A stretch of DNA of 64,000 bases from Pseudoduganella namucuonensis (GTDB lineage Bacteria; Pseudomonadota; Gammaproteobacteria; Burkholderiales; Burkholderiaceae_D). The stretch's first letter is position 1. The number at the start of each line of letters is the position of its first letter. The position numbers were made by a program, and so were the translations under genes. The stretch lies in NCBI RefSeq assembly GCF_900116645.1, contig NZ_FPBO01000004.1, positions 248,001 to 312,000 on the forward strand. The letters are read 5' to 3'. Below, one piece after another: positions 1 to 8,285 of this stretch. The notes under the pieces are model-generated. The model worked only from the letters and a program-made list of their open reading frames with translations, searched no databases and was not told the DNA's origin.

Positions 1-778
1 GCTCCTGCGCCTCCTTCGCGGCGGCGCCCATCGAGGCGATCAGCGGGACCGCCTCGGTGCCGCCGCGCAGGCCGCCCTCCTGGCTGCCGCCGTGCAACAG
101 CGGCTCCAGCGCCACGCCGCGGCGCACATACAGCGCGCCCACGCCCTTCGGGCCGTGGAACTTGTGGGCCGACAGCGACAAGGTGTCGACCTCCAGCTCG
201 TGCACGTCGACGGCGACCTTGCCTATGCCCTGCACGCCGTCCACGTGGAAATGGATGCCGGTGTGGCGCAGCAGCTCGGCGATCTCGCGCACCGGCTGGA
301 TGGTGCCCACCTCGTTGTTGACCAGCATGACGGACACCAGATGGGTGTCCGGCCGCAGCGCCGCCTCGACCGCGGCCGCGTCGACCACGCCGTCGCGGCC
401 CGGCTGCACGCGCGTCACGTCGTAGCGCAGCACGCGCTCCAGGTACTCGGCCACCTGCAGCACCGAGGCGTGTTCGATGGCCGACACGATGACGTGGCCG
501 GGACGCTCGCCCGACACCAGGCGCTTGCAGATCGCGCCCTTGATGGCCCAGTTGTTGGACTCGGTGCCGCCGGAGGTGAACACCACCTCGTCCGTGTCGG
601 CGCCCAGCAGGGCCGCCACGTAGACGCGCGCGGCGGCCACCAGGTGCTTGGCGCTCTTGGCCAGCGTGCTGGCGCTGGACGGATTGCCGAACACCGGGGT
701 GGCGTCGGCCAGCGCGGCGACGGCGCCATGGCACATCGGCGTCGTCGCGTTGTTGTCGAAATAGGCGATGGCGGACAT
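1..778 (-). CDS. NifS/IscS-like cysteine desulfurase (class V aminotransferase), 3' end outside window
   Basis: PLP enzyme that would take sulfur from cysteine and pass it to the scaffold encoded just upstream. Reading from the ATG at 778 the product begins MSAIAYFDNNATTPM, the usual N-terminus of the NifS group. A GTESNN substrate loop follows near residue 75, HVDGVQ near residue 180, and the PLP lysine in SLSAHKFHGPKG near residue 207. The frame is open to base 1, so about 259 residues are visible. The catalytic cysteine loop lies outside the window and could not be checked. It starts 2 bases after the stop of the NifU-like gene and is surely cotranscribed with it. Family assignment is firm; the exact role (housekeeping Fe-S or dedicated thio-transfer) is not known. 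Confidence 0.88.
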   Translation of the reverse strand, partial: MSAIAYFDNNATTPMCHGAVAALADATPVFGNPSSASTLAKSAKHLVAAARVYVAALLGADTDEVVFTSGGTESNNWAIKGAICKRLVSGERPGHVIVSAIEHASVLQVAEYLERVLRYDVTRVQPGRDGVVDAAAVEAALRPDTHLVSVMLVNNEVGTIQPVREIAELLRHTGIHFHVDGVQGIGKVAVDVHELEVDTLSLSAHKFHGPKGVGALYVRRGVALEPLLHGGSQEGGLRGGTEAVPLIASMGAAAKEAQE

Positions 779-780
779 GG

Positions 781-1149
781 TCATGCGCTTCCGGCGGCGG
801 TTTTCTGGTTCAGCTGCTCGAACAGCGCGCGCAGCATTTCCAGGCAGTGGTGCTGGGAGGGCTCCAGCTCGCCCAGCATGGCCGCCATGTCGGCCGGCGC
901 CGTGGCGCGCGCGGCCGACAGGGGCTTGCCCTCGATGGCGCCGCAGAAGATGTTGCCGGTCGCCAGCGAGGTGGCGCAGCCCCAGGCCTGGTAGCGCGCG
1001 GCGCGCACGGTGCCGCCGTCCAGCCGCAGCTGCACGCGGATGCGGTCGCCGCACACCGGGTTGCCCAGTTCCAGGGTCAGGTCGGCCGCCGCCAGCTCTT
1101 CGGCGTAGCGGGGGCTCGAGAAGTTCTCGACGATGATTTCGTTGAACAT
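781..1149 (-). CDS. NifU/IscU-like iron-sulfur scaffold protein
   Basis: A 122-residue protein of the IscU/NifU N-terminal family, which assembles Fe-S clusters on three cysteines. All three are present in the expected places: NPVCGD near residue 34, WGCATS near residue 59 and HHCLEML near residue 100. The family's usual Asp after the first cysteine is also kept. It lies between a LuxE-like gene (11-base gap) and a desulfurase gene (2-base gap), so the three form one operon. The start at 1149 gives the standard N-terminal FNEIIVENF; longer readings run into the LuxE-like gene. Its partners differ from those of the isc operon (no IscR, HscA/B or ferredoxin visible), so it may serve a dedicated pathway. 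Confidence 0.85.
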   Translation of the reverse strand: MFNEIIVENFSSPRYAEELAAADLTLELGNPVCGDRIRVQLRLDGGTVRAARYQAWGCATSLATGNIFCGAIEGKPLSAARATAPADMAAMLGELEPSQHHCLEMLRALFEQLNQKTAAGSA

Positions 1150-1160
1150 GATGATCCCCT

Positions 1161-2339
1161 CTAGTTGACGACAGGACATACGGCTTCGTCGGCCTGGCCG
1201 TCCATCTTCTTTTCCAGGTTGACGGCGCAGCAGCCGAACTCCAGCGACGACGGCGCGCGCATGATGTACTCGATGCGCTGGCCGGAGCGGCCGGACCGGC
1301 TGTCGGGGATCAGGGCCACGATGTCCTCCGTCAGGATCATGCCGGGGGTGGCCAGCGCGACCGGGTCCAGGATGCCCAGCACGCCCTTCTGGCCCATCGG
1401 CACTTCCTTGCCCAGGTCGTTGGGATCGCGCACCGAGAAGTGCACATAGGGCGAAACGTGCTTGACCTGGTACTCGTCGTCGATGGCCAGCACGTTGGAC
1501 TCGACCAGCGCGTAGATGTCGCGCACGCCGTTCGGCTCCAGGCCCAGGTATTCCTCGCACATGAGGTTGAATTCGCGGCGCGAGATCATCTGGCCGGTGA
1601 AGCGCTTCCAGCCGCCCAGCGTGATCACGCGGCTGCCCTTGTCCAGCTTGATCTTCCGGCCGGTCTGCTTGAGGAACTGCACCAGGCGGTGGATCAGGAA
1701 CGGCGGCCCGATGATGTGGCGGGTGAAGCCGTTCTCCCAGGCCATCAACTGGGCGATCGCGTCCTCGGGCACGAAGCGCTCCTCCTTCACCATGAAGCGG
1801 TGCGTGTCGAGCAGGCCGGCCAGCATGTTGAGGGCCTTGATCATGCCCATTTCCGGGATTTCCTCGGTGGACGGGCAGATGTAGAGGCCGGCGCCCTTGG
1901 AGATGCCGAGGAACTCGCGGTACATGGCGTAGATGCCGGTGATGGCGGTGTCGAGCGTGTCGCCGCAGCGGCGCGACACGCTGGGGATGCCGCTGGTGCC
2001 GGTGCTGCGCATCTCGTGCTCGATGGTGTTGAGCGGGCGCGACAGCAGTTCGTGGTTGGACGCCGATTTGAACTTGGCGATCGGGATCAGCGGAATGCGG
2101 ACCAGGTCGTCGTAGCCGGCGATGCCGGCGGGCGTCACGCCCTTCTCGTCGCAGGCCTTGCGGTAGAAGGCGTTGTTGTCGTAGTGGAAGCGGAAGGCAT
2201 CGGCGATCAGCTCGGTCTTGAGCTGGTTCAGCTCGGCGTCGGTCATGCGATACAGCTCGCTGACCGACGCCGCCGCCGCGGCTAGGGGGTCGATGCCCAG
2301 GTTTTTCAGGGTTGCAACGTAATTGGACGTTTTCAGCAT
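1161..2339 (-). CDS. LuxE/PaaK-like acyl-activating enzyme (acyl-protein synthetase family)
   Basis: A 392-residue member of the LuxE (acyl-protein synthetase) branch of adenylate-forming enzymes. LuxE-type proteins activate a carboxylic acid as acyl-AMP and pass it to a thiol. The family's nucleotide-binding loop is visible as MRSTGTSGIPS near residue 110. LGGWKRFTGQ lies near residue 245, YALVES near residue 280, and a cysteine-rich C-terminus has GCC and AVCPV. The true substrate cannot be read from sequence. It is first in the operon with the Fe-S scaffold and desulfurase, so an activated acid meeting a sulfur donor is possible. The ATG at 2339 has GGAGAG eight to nine bases upstream. Two perfect dyads lie in the leader and promoter region. 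Confidence 0.75.
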   Translation of the reverse strand: MLKTSNYVATLKNLGIDPLAAAAASVSELYRMTDAELNQLKTELIADAFRFHYDNNAFYRKACDEKGVTPAGIAGYDDLVRIPLIPIAKFKSASNHELLSRPLNTIEHEMRSTGTSGIPSVSRRCGDTLDTAITGIYAMYREFLGISKGAGLYICPSTEEIPEMGMIKALNMLAGLLDTHRFMVKEERFVPEDAIAQLMAWENGFTRHIIGPPFLIHRLVQFLKQTGRKIKLDKGSRVITLGGWKRFTGQMISRREFNLMCEEYLGLEPNGVRDIYALVESNVLAIDDEYQVKHVSPYVHFSVRDPNDLGKEVPMGQKGVLGILDPVALATPGMILTEDIVALIPDSRSGRSGQRIEYIMRAPSSLEFGCCAVNLEKKMDGQADEAVCPVVN

Positions 2340-2372
2340 GTTGTTTTTCTCTCCAGGAATAAGGCGCCCAAA

Positions 2373-2400
2373 GAAAAAGTAATACCCTTATTACTTTTTC
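2373..2400. promoter_or_regulatory. Perfect 12-bp inverted repeat upstream of the LuxE-like operon
   Basis: The arms GAAAAAGTAATA and TATTACTTTTTC are exact reverse complements separated by CCCT. The element lies 33 bases upstream of the start codon at 2339. It may be an operator or, in RNA, a leader hairpin. The AT-rich arms would make a weak terminator, although the minus-strand reading ends its stem in TTTTTC. Confidence 0.6.
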
Positions 2401-2426
2401 ATGGGTTCGCAATTCGGATTGGAAAG

Positions 2427-2443
2427 CCTCTAGTAACTAGAGG
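2427..2443. promoter_or_regulatory. 17-bp perfect dyad (lux-box-like) near the probable promoter
   Basis: CCTCTAGT and ACTAGAGG flank a single base. On the minus strand a TTGACC hexamer directly abuts it, so the dyad would lie between the -35 and -10 elements or overlap the -35. The CT...AG symmetry recalls LuxR-family boxes but the half-site spacing is shorter than the usual 18-20 bp. Binding factor unknown. Confidence 0.45.
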
Positions 2444-2574
2444 GTCAAGTGCCAAATCGGACACAATGACTTAAAAACAACATTAACTAAAAAAGTTATG
2501 ATATTTAGCAATACCTCGTCGTGGACAGGCCGGGCCGGACGCCGGTTTCAGCCGGCAAGCCGGCGGGCCGCGCC

Positions 2575-2784
2575 CTACTGCTCCGGCATGCCGCGCAGGT
2601 GTTCGATGTCGGCCACCGCGCTTTTCCAGCTGAGCTCGTTGCCATTGGCGGCCACGGCGTCCAGCGGCAGTTCGATTTCCTTCAACACCTTGCCGTCGAG
2701 CGATATCTTGTAGCGCAGGCTGGTGTATTCGATCTCGTAGGTTTTCTTCAGGCCCTGCTGCCTTACGTAGGTCTCAAATGACAT
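2575..2784 (-). CDS. Small hypothetical protein (69 aa)
   Basis: A 69-residue soluble protein starting MSFETYVRQQGLKK. It has no signal peptide, membrane segment or cysteine. A strand-rich centre (YEIEYTSLRYKISLDGKVLKEIELPL) is followed by a short helix. No family was recognised. AAGGAG lies six bases before the ATG at 2784, which supports translation. It is divergent from the gene at 3022 and convergent with nothing close, so it is probably a single-gene unit. Codon use matches its GC-rich neighbours. Confidence 0.6.
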   Translation of the reverse strand: MSFETYVRQQGLKKTYEIEYTSLRYKISLDGKVLKEIELPLDAVAANGNELSWKSAVADIEHLRGMPEQ

Positions 2785-2981
2785 GGCTGATCTCCTTTAC
2801 CGAAACATGGGGGCGGCCGGCCCGTCCCGGGCGGAACAAGGCCGGTCACCTCCAGCTTAGCAAACCCCGGCGAAACCTGGCGCAAAGATCCCATTCCGCG
2901 TGGAAATCGGCACCGTTGTTTTGTTTCGCGGAGTGTGCGCCGCTGTGACAATGTGTGAGCCTTTCGTCATGATTGCACTCC

Positions 2982-2987
2982 TATACT
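2982..2987 (+). promoter_or_regulatory. Candidate -10 element for the 3022 gene pair
   Basis: TATACT matches the sigma-70 -10 consensus closely and lies 34 bases before the ATG at 3022. No good -35 hexamer is seen at 16-18 bases. It is flanked by two copies of GCACTCC, at 2975 and 2992, which could be part of a binding site. Confidence 0.4.
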
Positions 2988-3021
2988 ACGTGCACTCCAA
3001 GACCAGCCAAGGCGAAACGCC

Positions 3022-3324
3022 ATGCACACCTTGCACGTCGAACTGCAGGAAGGCTTCCACGATGACCGTGTCGTCGCGCGCTTGAACGGCGTGGAAGTGC
3101 TGGATATGGAGCGCGTCACCACCCGCATGCAAACCGGCTTTGCAGCGGCGGCCGGCACGCCCGCCCCGGAGGGAAGGGCCACGCTGGAGATTTCACTGCC
3201 CGCCAAAGGCGCCAGTGGAAGCGTCGAAATCGATTTTCAAGAGGCCGTCTGGGCCGGGGTGAGCATCGGCCCCGGGCAGGCCATCCAATTCAAGATTTCG
3301 AGGGAACCGTTTGGTTACGTGTAG
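3022..3324 (+). CDS. Small hypothetical protein (100 aa), partner of the zinc peptidase gene
   Basis: A 100-residue protein without signal peptide or membrane segment. It starts MHTLHVELQEGFHDD and appears to be mostly beta-strand, with alternating hydrophobic residues and a C-terminal run ending EPFGYV. No family was recognised. It lies 39 bases before the metzincin-like gene on the same strand, with only a Shine-Dalgarno (GAAAGGAG) between, so both are probably one transcript. A role as inhibitor, chaperone or accessory domain of the peptidase is possible but only inferred from position. Confidence 0.6.
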   Translation: MHTLHVELQEGFHDDRVVARLNGVEVLDMERVTTRMQTGFAAAAGTPAPEGRATLEISLPAKGASGSVEIDFQEAVWAGVSIGPGQAIQFKISREPFGYV

Positions 3325-3363
3325 CGCGCGCAGGCCGGTCCCACCATCCTGAAAGGAGACATC

Positions 3364-5568
3364 ATGCGTGTACAAGACACCCCCGCGGGCATACTGCAGC
3401 AGGCTTTGACCCAGATATTCGAACAGAGCGACGAGAGCGCCGAGGCGGCGCTGCCCGGCCTGCCCATCCAGGTGCCGCTGAACATCACGGCCAGCGGCGC
3501 CTACACCTGGGACCCGCAATTGCCGATCGCCCAGCCCGCCGGCAGCCAGATCAAGCTGGAGGACGCCGGCCCGGCCGACGCCCAGGACCTGATCCTGCCC
3601 TTCGTCAGCGAGCGCCTGCACCTCGACATCGACGGCCGCTATCCGCTGATGGTGGCCAGCGGCAGCATCCGCCGCTTCCTCACCGAGGAGATCAACTGGA
3701 TCGCCCGCCTGCGTCCGGGCAGCGCGCCCAACCAGTACCAGGGCGCGATCTGGAACAAGGACGGCAACCTGGCCTCCTTCCCCTACACCAACGTGGACAT
3801 CGTGGTGCAGACCAGCCCCTTCCCCAGCCTGCGCAAGGCCACGGTGACCTTCTCCGGCGGCGGCGCGGCCAAGCGCGTGCGCGCCTACCAGTTCAATTCG
3901 GCGTATTTCCGCCCGGTTGAATTCGAATTCGACGCCACGCCCGACGCCAAGCCGGTGCAGGCCATCCAGACCCACGCCCACCCCAACCGTCCGGCCAGCC
4001 TGCCGAGCGAATCGCTGAGCATCCAGAAGGTGTTCCAGCGCGCCGGCTTCAACGTGACCACCTCGCCGGGCGCCAGCGTGGTGCCGCTCGCCGGCGCCGG
4101 CGCCAACGGCCAGTGGAGCGACATGGAGATGCACGACGCGATGCAGGTCTACTGGTCGCGCTTCGCCAACAAGAGCCAGTGGGCCTTGTGGACCTTCTTC
4201 GCCGCGCAGCACGAGCAGGGCAGCAGCCTGGGCGGCATCATGTTCGACGACATCGGCCCCAACCACCGGCAAGGCACGGCCATCTTCACCAACTCCTTCA
4301 TCACGCAGGCGCCGGCCGGCGACGCCAACCCGGCCGCGTGGGTGAACCGCATGGTGTTCTGGACCGCCTGCCACGAGATGGGCCACGCCTTCAACCTGGC
4401 GCACTCGTGGCAAAAGGCGCTGGGCACGCCGTGGATCCCGCTGGCCAACGATCCCGAGGCGCGCAGCTTCATGAACTACCCGTACAACGTGGCCGGCGGC
4501 CAGACCGCCTTCTTCAACAACTTCCAGTTCCGCTTCTCGGACGCCGAACTGCTGTTCCTGCGCCACGCGCCGCACCGCTATGTGCAGATGGGCAACGCGG
4601 CCTGGTTCGACCACCACGGCTTCGAGCACGCGGCCGTGTCGCAGGAGCCCACCTTCAAGCTGGAGGCGCGCGTCAACCGGGCCAAGGCGGACTTCGAGTT
4701 CATGGAGCCCATCGTGCTCGACCTCAAGCTGAGCAACGCCACCCAGCAGCCGCAAATCATCGACGAGAAGGTGCTGCTGACCCTGGAGCACATGACGGTG
4801 ATCATCAAAAAGGAGGGCCGCGAGGCGCGCGTGTTCAGTCCCTTCGCCCGCTACTTCTGGGAAGAGAAGAAGCAGGTGCTGCTGCCGGGCCAGGCCACCT
4901 ACCAGTCGCTGTTCATCTCGGCCGGCCAAAACGGCTGGGACATCTCCGAGCCGGGCCGCTACACGATCCAGATGTGTCTGCACCTGGGCAAGGAGGACAT
5001 CGTCTCGCCGCCGCTGAAACTGCGGGTCGCCCCGCCGCGCAACTACGACGAGGAATACCTGGCGCAGGACTTCTTCACCGAGGACGTGGGCCGCATCCTG
5101 CGCTTCGACGGCAGCCGCGTGCTGCGGGAAGGCGTGGACACGCTGCGGGAACTGGCGCAGCGGCTGCCGGAGTCGCGCGCGGCCCTGCACGGCAAGGTGG
5201 CGCTGGCCAGCGCGCTGGTGCGCGACGCCAAGTCGCTGGACATGAGCCACCTGCCCGACGGCCCGGTGGCGCAGCGCGACGCGAACGCCACGCTGACCTT
5301 GCAGCGGGCCGACTTCGGCGCCGGCAGCAAGCTGTTCGCCGACGCCCTGCTGGGCCGTCCGCAACTGGCGGCCGAGACGCTGTCGCACTTCGACTACCAC
5401 TACTACGTGGACCGCTACAGCGACGCGCTGGCCGGCCAGGGCCTGCGGCGGGAGGCCGGCGAGGCCACCGCCACGCTGTACCAGACCCTGCAGTCGCGCA
5501 AGGTGATCCAACCCGTCCTGGAAAGCATCAAGGCCAGGGAACGTGAATTCAAGGCGGGAGGCGATTAA
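3364..5568 (+). CDS. Metzincin-like zinc metallopeptidase, uncharacterised (734 aa)
   Basis: A 734-residue protein with the zinc site CHEMGHAFNLAHSW near residues 337-350. This fits the metzincin pattern HExxHxxxxxH, with Asn where the classic motif has Gly. A Met-turn candidate, SFMNYP, follows about 25 residues later, as metzincins require. The N-terminal 200 residues look beta-rich, with no obvious signal peptide, and the region after the catalytic domain contains a predicted Ig-like or beta-sandwich segment (residues about 430-560) and a helical tail. I know of no named family with this layout. It is probably cotranscribed with the 100-residue gene before it. Substrate, and whether it is secreted, are unknown. 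Confidence 0.75.
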   Translation: MRVQDTPAGILQQALTQIFEQSDESAEAALPGLPIQVPLNITASGAYTWDPQLPIAQPAGSQIKLEDAGPADAQDLILPFVSERLHLDIDGRYPLMVASGSIRRFLTEEINWIARLRPGSAPNQYQGAIWNKDGNLASFPYTNVDIVVQTSPFPSLRKATVTFSGGGAAKRVRAYQFNSAYFRPVEFEFDATPDAKPVQAIQTHAHPNRPASLPSESLSIQKVFQRAGFNVTTSPGASVVPLAGAGANGQWSDMEMHDAMQVYWSRFANKSQWALWTFFAAQHEQGSSLGGIMFDDIGPNHRQGTAIFTNSFITQAPAGDANPAAWVNRMVFWTACHEMGHAFNLAHSWQKALGTPWIPLANDPEARSFMNYPYNVAGGQTAFFNNFQFRFSDAELLFLRHAPHRYVQMGNAAWFDHHGFEHAAVSQEPTFKLEARVNRAKADFEFMEPIVLDLKLSNATQQPQIIDEKVLLTLEHMTVIIKKEGREARVFSPFARYFWEEKKQVLLPGQATYQSLFISAGQNGWDISEPGRYTIQMCLHLGKEDIVSPPLKLRVAPPRNYDEEYLAQDFFTEDVGRILRFDGSRVLREGVDTLRELAQRLPESRAALHGKVALASALVRDAKSLDMSHLPDGPVAQRDANATLTLQRADFGAGSKLFADALLGRPQLAAETLSHFDYHYYVDRYSDALAGQGLRREAGEATATLYQTLQSRKVIQPVLESIKAREREFKAGGD

Positions 5569-5575
5569 CAATGAT

Positions 5576-5603
5576 GTCCCCCCGTCCACATGGCCGGGGG
5601 GAC
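5576..5603 (+). terminator. GC-rich hairpin after the metzincin gene
   Basis: Nine-base perfect arms GTCCCCCCG and CGGGGGGAC enclose a ten-base loop, beginning seven bases after the stop codon. There is no following T-run, so it may stabilise the 3' end or act with Rho. Confidence 0.5.
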
Positions 5604-5714
5604 CACTGTGTAAACCACACAAAACGCGACCGTGCGCGTCAACGGAAAAACGACACCTCTGGCCGGTTCGACCACGCTTTCGGGCGTTAAGCGGCGGCCG
5701 GGGGCCGAATAGGC

Positions 5715-5743
5715 TTCAAATTGCGCGCCAAACGGCATACGAT
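5715..5743 (+). promoter_or_regulatory. Candidate sigma-70 promoter for the 5796 gene
   Basis: TTCAAA and TACGAT are separated by 17 bases, and the -10 lies about 52 bases before the ATG at 5796. Both hexamers deviate from consensus. Confidence 0.35.
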
Positions 5744-5795
5744 AGAAAACTGATTTGCTGGTGCCGCCAGCTTTTGATATGACTGCGGAGTAACA

Positions 5796-6083
5796 ATGGA
5801 ACAACAAGATCTAACAGACCATTTCCACATCTACGTGCGCACCGCCTCGGGCGAGCGTTTGTCGTGGACGGAAACCACCGCATCCGACCTGTCCATGGCC
5901 GACGAGGCCTACCTGGACCTGCTCACCCGGCCCGATTTCGAGGGCAGCCCGTTCACCCTGGTGGCCGCCTTCAAGGAGCATGTGTTCTGCGTGTACGACT
6001 TCGAGGAGAACATGGCCCAGATCAACCAGCTGCGCCGCAACGCCGGCCGCACCGACTGGCTGAGGACCCGCTCGCTGCACTGA
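5796..6083 (+). CDS. Small hypothetical protein (95 aa)
   Basis: A 95-residue acidic protein, MEQQDLTDHFHIYVRT..., with no signal peptide or membrane segment. It seems to be one alpha/beta domain with two short strands (FHIYVRT, HVFCVYDF) and a C-terminal basic helix with NQLRRNAGR. No family was recognised. GGAG lies six bases before the ATG. It converges tail-to-tail with the MHYT-GGDEF-EAL gene, six bases apart. Function not predicted. Confidence 0.6.
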   Translation: MEQQDLTDHFHIYVRTASGERLSWTETTASDLSMADEAYLDLLTRPDFEGSPFTLVAAFKEHVFCVYDFEENMAQINQLRRNAGRTDWLRTRSLH

Positions 6084-6089
6084 CCGGCT

Positions 6090-8174
6090 TCACGCCATCG
6101 CGTTGGCCAGCCGCAGCATGGCCTCGAACTCCGCCGCCGGCAGCGGCTTGCTGCTCAGATAACCCTGGTACTGGTCGCAGCCCAGCTCGCGCAGATAATC
6201 CAGCTGCTCGTCGGTCTCCACGCCCTCGGCGATCACCCGCAGCCGCAGGCTGTGCGCCAGCGCGATGACGGAGCGGACGATGGCCGCGTCGTCCGCGTCC
6301 GAGCTGATGTCGCGCACGAAGGAGCGGTCGATCTTGAGCGTGTCGAGCCGGAACTGCTTCAGGTAGCTGAGGCTGGAATAGCCGGTGCCGAAATCGTCGA
6401 CCGAGATGTGGATGCCCTGCGCGTGCAGGCGCTCCAGTATCTGCGCCGCCTCGACGGGATTGTGCATGACCACGCTCTCGGTCACCTCCAGCTCCAGGAA
6501 GGACGGCGCCAGGCCGGTTTCCTCCAGCACCGAGGCGACGAACTCCGGCAAGTCCTTTTGCCGGAACTGGTAGGTCGACAGGTTGACCGCCATCCGCATG
6601 CCCGGCAAACCGGCCAGCTGCCAGGCGCGGTTCTGCCGGCACGCCGCGCGCAGGACCCAGGCGCCCAGCGGGATGATCAGGCCGATCTCCTCGGCCACCG
6701 GGATGAAGTCGTTGGGCGGCACCAGGCCCCGCTCCGGGCTGCGCCAGCGCAGCAGCGCCTCCATCGCCACCACCTCGCCGCCGGCCACGTTGACCTTGGG
6801 CTGGTAGTGCAGTTCGAACTCGCCGTGCTCCAGCGCGCGGCGCAGGTCGCGCTCCAGCGCCAGCCGCGCGCCGGCCGCCGCGTTCATCTCCGGCGCGAAG
6901 AACTGGTAGTTGGCCCGGCCCATCTTCTTGGCGTGGTACATGGCGCTGTCGGCGTTGCTCATCAGCTCGCGCAGGCTGGCCCCGTCGGCCGGGTACATGC
7001 TGATGCCCAGGCTGCCCGAAATGCTCTGCTCCTGCCCCTCCACCACCACCTGCGAGGACAGCGCGTCGAGGATCTTCTGGGCCACGGCCGCCACCACCGT
7101 GGGCGGCCCCGCGTCCTCCAGCAGCACCACGAACTCGTCGCCGCCCAGGCGCGCCACAGTGTCCTCGGCGCGCAGGCACTGGGTCAGCCGCTCGGCCACG
7201 CCCTGCAGCAGCTTGTCGCCGTAGTGGTGGCCCAGCGAATCGTTGATGGTCTTGAAGCGGTCGAGGTCGAGGAACATCACGGCGAACCGCTTGCCGGAGC
7301 GCTGGCCGACGGCGATCGCGTGCTCGATGCGGTCCTCCAGCAGGCTGCGGTTGGGCAGGCGCGTGAGCGTGTCGTGCAGGGCCAGGTGGTGCAACTGGCG
7401 GTTGGCCTGGCTCAGGGACTGCACCAGGCCGGCCGTGCGCGCGGCCAGGCGCGCGTCCACCACCGACAGCAGCAGCGTGATGGTCAGCAGCGACACGGCG
7501 GTGATGCCCACCAGCGCCGCCAGCCAGGTGCTGTCGACGCCGCCGGCGGCCATGCAGACGCTGGACGGGTCGAAGCGGGCCGCCTCCATGCCGGTGTAGT
7601 GCATGGAGGCGATGGCCAGGCCCATCACGACCGCCGCCCCCACCTTCTTGAAATGCGCCAGCAGACCGTTGTCCGCGCGCAACGTGAAGGCCAGCCACAG
7701 CGCCGCCACCGAGGCGGCGATGGCGATCGCGACCGAGGCGGAGAACAGCGCGGTGTCGTAGCGTATCGCGGGCAGCATCTTCATCGCGTACATGCCCGTG
7801 TAGTGCATGCAGCAGATGCCCAGCCCCATCAGCACGCCGGCCTGCAGGAAGCGCGCGCCGCTGACCCGCTTGCGGCTGACGATGCGCAGCGCGAACGCCG
7901 AGATCGTGATCGCCACCAGCAGCGACAGCAGCGTCAGCGGCAAGTCGTAGCTCATCCGGATCGGCAAGGTATAGGCCAGCATGCCGATGAAGTGCATCGA
8001 CCACACGCCGCCGCCCATCGCCACCGCGCCGCCGCCCAGCCACAACATGCTGCTGCGGCCCTCGGTCTCGGTGACGCGGCTGGTGAGGTTGAGCGCGGTG
8101 TAGGACGCCATCATGGCGACCAGGATAGACAGCAGGACGAGGCCCGGGTGGTAACTGCCGATGAGATAGGCCAA
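6090..8174 (-). CDS. MHYT-GGDEF-EAL protein, membrane sensor for c-di-GMP turnover
   Basis: A 694-residue membrane protein. Its N-terminal seven-helix MHYT sensor carries three repeats, MHFIGM (residue about 60), MHYTGM (about 124) and MHYTGM (about 191), thought to bind copper or sense oxygen, CO or NO. A GGDEF domain follows with the intact signature LGGDEFVVL near residue 345, then an EAL domain with MEALLRW near residue 475 and later DDFGTGYSS, so both cyclase and phosphodiesterase activities are possible. The start is TTG at 8174. It is chosen because it gives the family's usual N-terminal [10 protein letters not shown], although the Shine-Dalgarno is weak. An 11-bp-arm hairpin lies in the leader. 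It probably sets local c-di-GMP and so motility or biofilm. Confidence 0.9.
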   Translation of the reverse strand: MAYLIGSYHPGLVLLSILVAMMASYTALNLTSRVTETEGRSSMLWLGGGAVAMGGGVWSMHFIGMLAYTLPIRMSYDLPLTLLSLLVAITISAFALRIVSRKRVSGARFLQAGVLMGLGICCMHYTGMYAMKMLPAIRYDTALFSASVAIAIAASVAALWLAFTLRADNGLLAHFKKVGAAVVMGLAIASMHYTGMEAARFDPSSVCMAAGGVDSTWLAALVGITAVSLLTITLLLSVVDARLAARTAGLVQSLSQANRQLHHLALHDTLTRLPNRSLLEDRIEHAIAVGQRSGKRFAVMFLDLDRFKTINDSLGHHYGDKLLQGVAERLTQCLRAEDTVARLGGDEFVVLLEDAGPPTVVAAVAQKILDALSSQVVVEGQEQSISGSLGISMYPADGASLRELMSNADSAMYHAKKMGRANYQFFAPEMNAAAGARLALERDLRRALEHGEFELHYQPKVNVAGGEVVAMEALLRWRSPERGLVPPNDFIPVAEEIGLIIPLGAWVLRAACRQNRAWQLAGLPGMRMAVNLSTYQFRQKDLPEFVASVLEETGLAPSFLELEVTESVVMHNPVEAAQILERLHAQGIHISVDDFGTGYSSLSYLKQFRLDTLKIDRSFVRDISSDADDAAIVRSVIALAHSLRLRVIAEGVETDEQLDYLRELGCDQYQGYLSSKPLPAAEFEAMLRLANAMA

Positions 8175-8202
8175 AGGTAATCCAGCGTGAGGTTAAATCG
8201 GT

Positions 8203-8227
8203 GGAATCCTGTCCAAGACAGGATTCC
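8203..8227. terminator. Perfect 11-bp-arm hairpin between the DHH and MHYT genes
   Basis: Arms GGAATCCTGTC and GACAGGATTCC enclose CAA. It lies after the DHH-family gene stop and 29 bases upstream of the MHYT gene's TTG start. No T-run follows on either strand. It could be the 3' end of the DHH transcript or a leader structure of the c-di-GMP gene. Confidence 0.5.
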
Positions 8228-8285
8228 CACGACTTTAGTTCATCGCGTTAACATTTGCTAGCGCAATTCGTCGGCGACTACTGGT

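Noticed and set aside
2427..2443. A confident LuxR/AHL lux box
   Set aside because: Symmetry is similar but the length is 17 bp, there is no LuxI or LuxR gene in the window, and CT-N12-AG spacing is not met.
3193..5622. Long open frame (about 809 codons) on the minus strand opposite the metzincin gene
   Set aside because: It has His/Arg/Val/Gly/Gln-rich composition typical of the reverse of GC-rich coding DNA, no recognisable motif, and overlaps a gene with a clear zinc site.
8175..8285. Possible c-di-GMP riboswitch in the leader of the MHYT-GGDEF-EAL gene
   Set aside because: Only a simple hairpin is seen; the GEMM-type conserved bases and second stem are absent, and the leader is too short.
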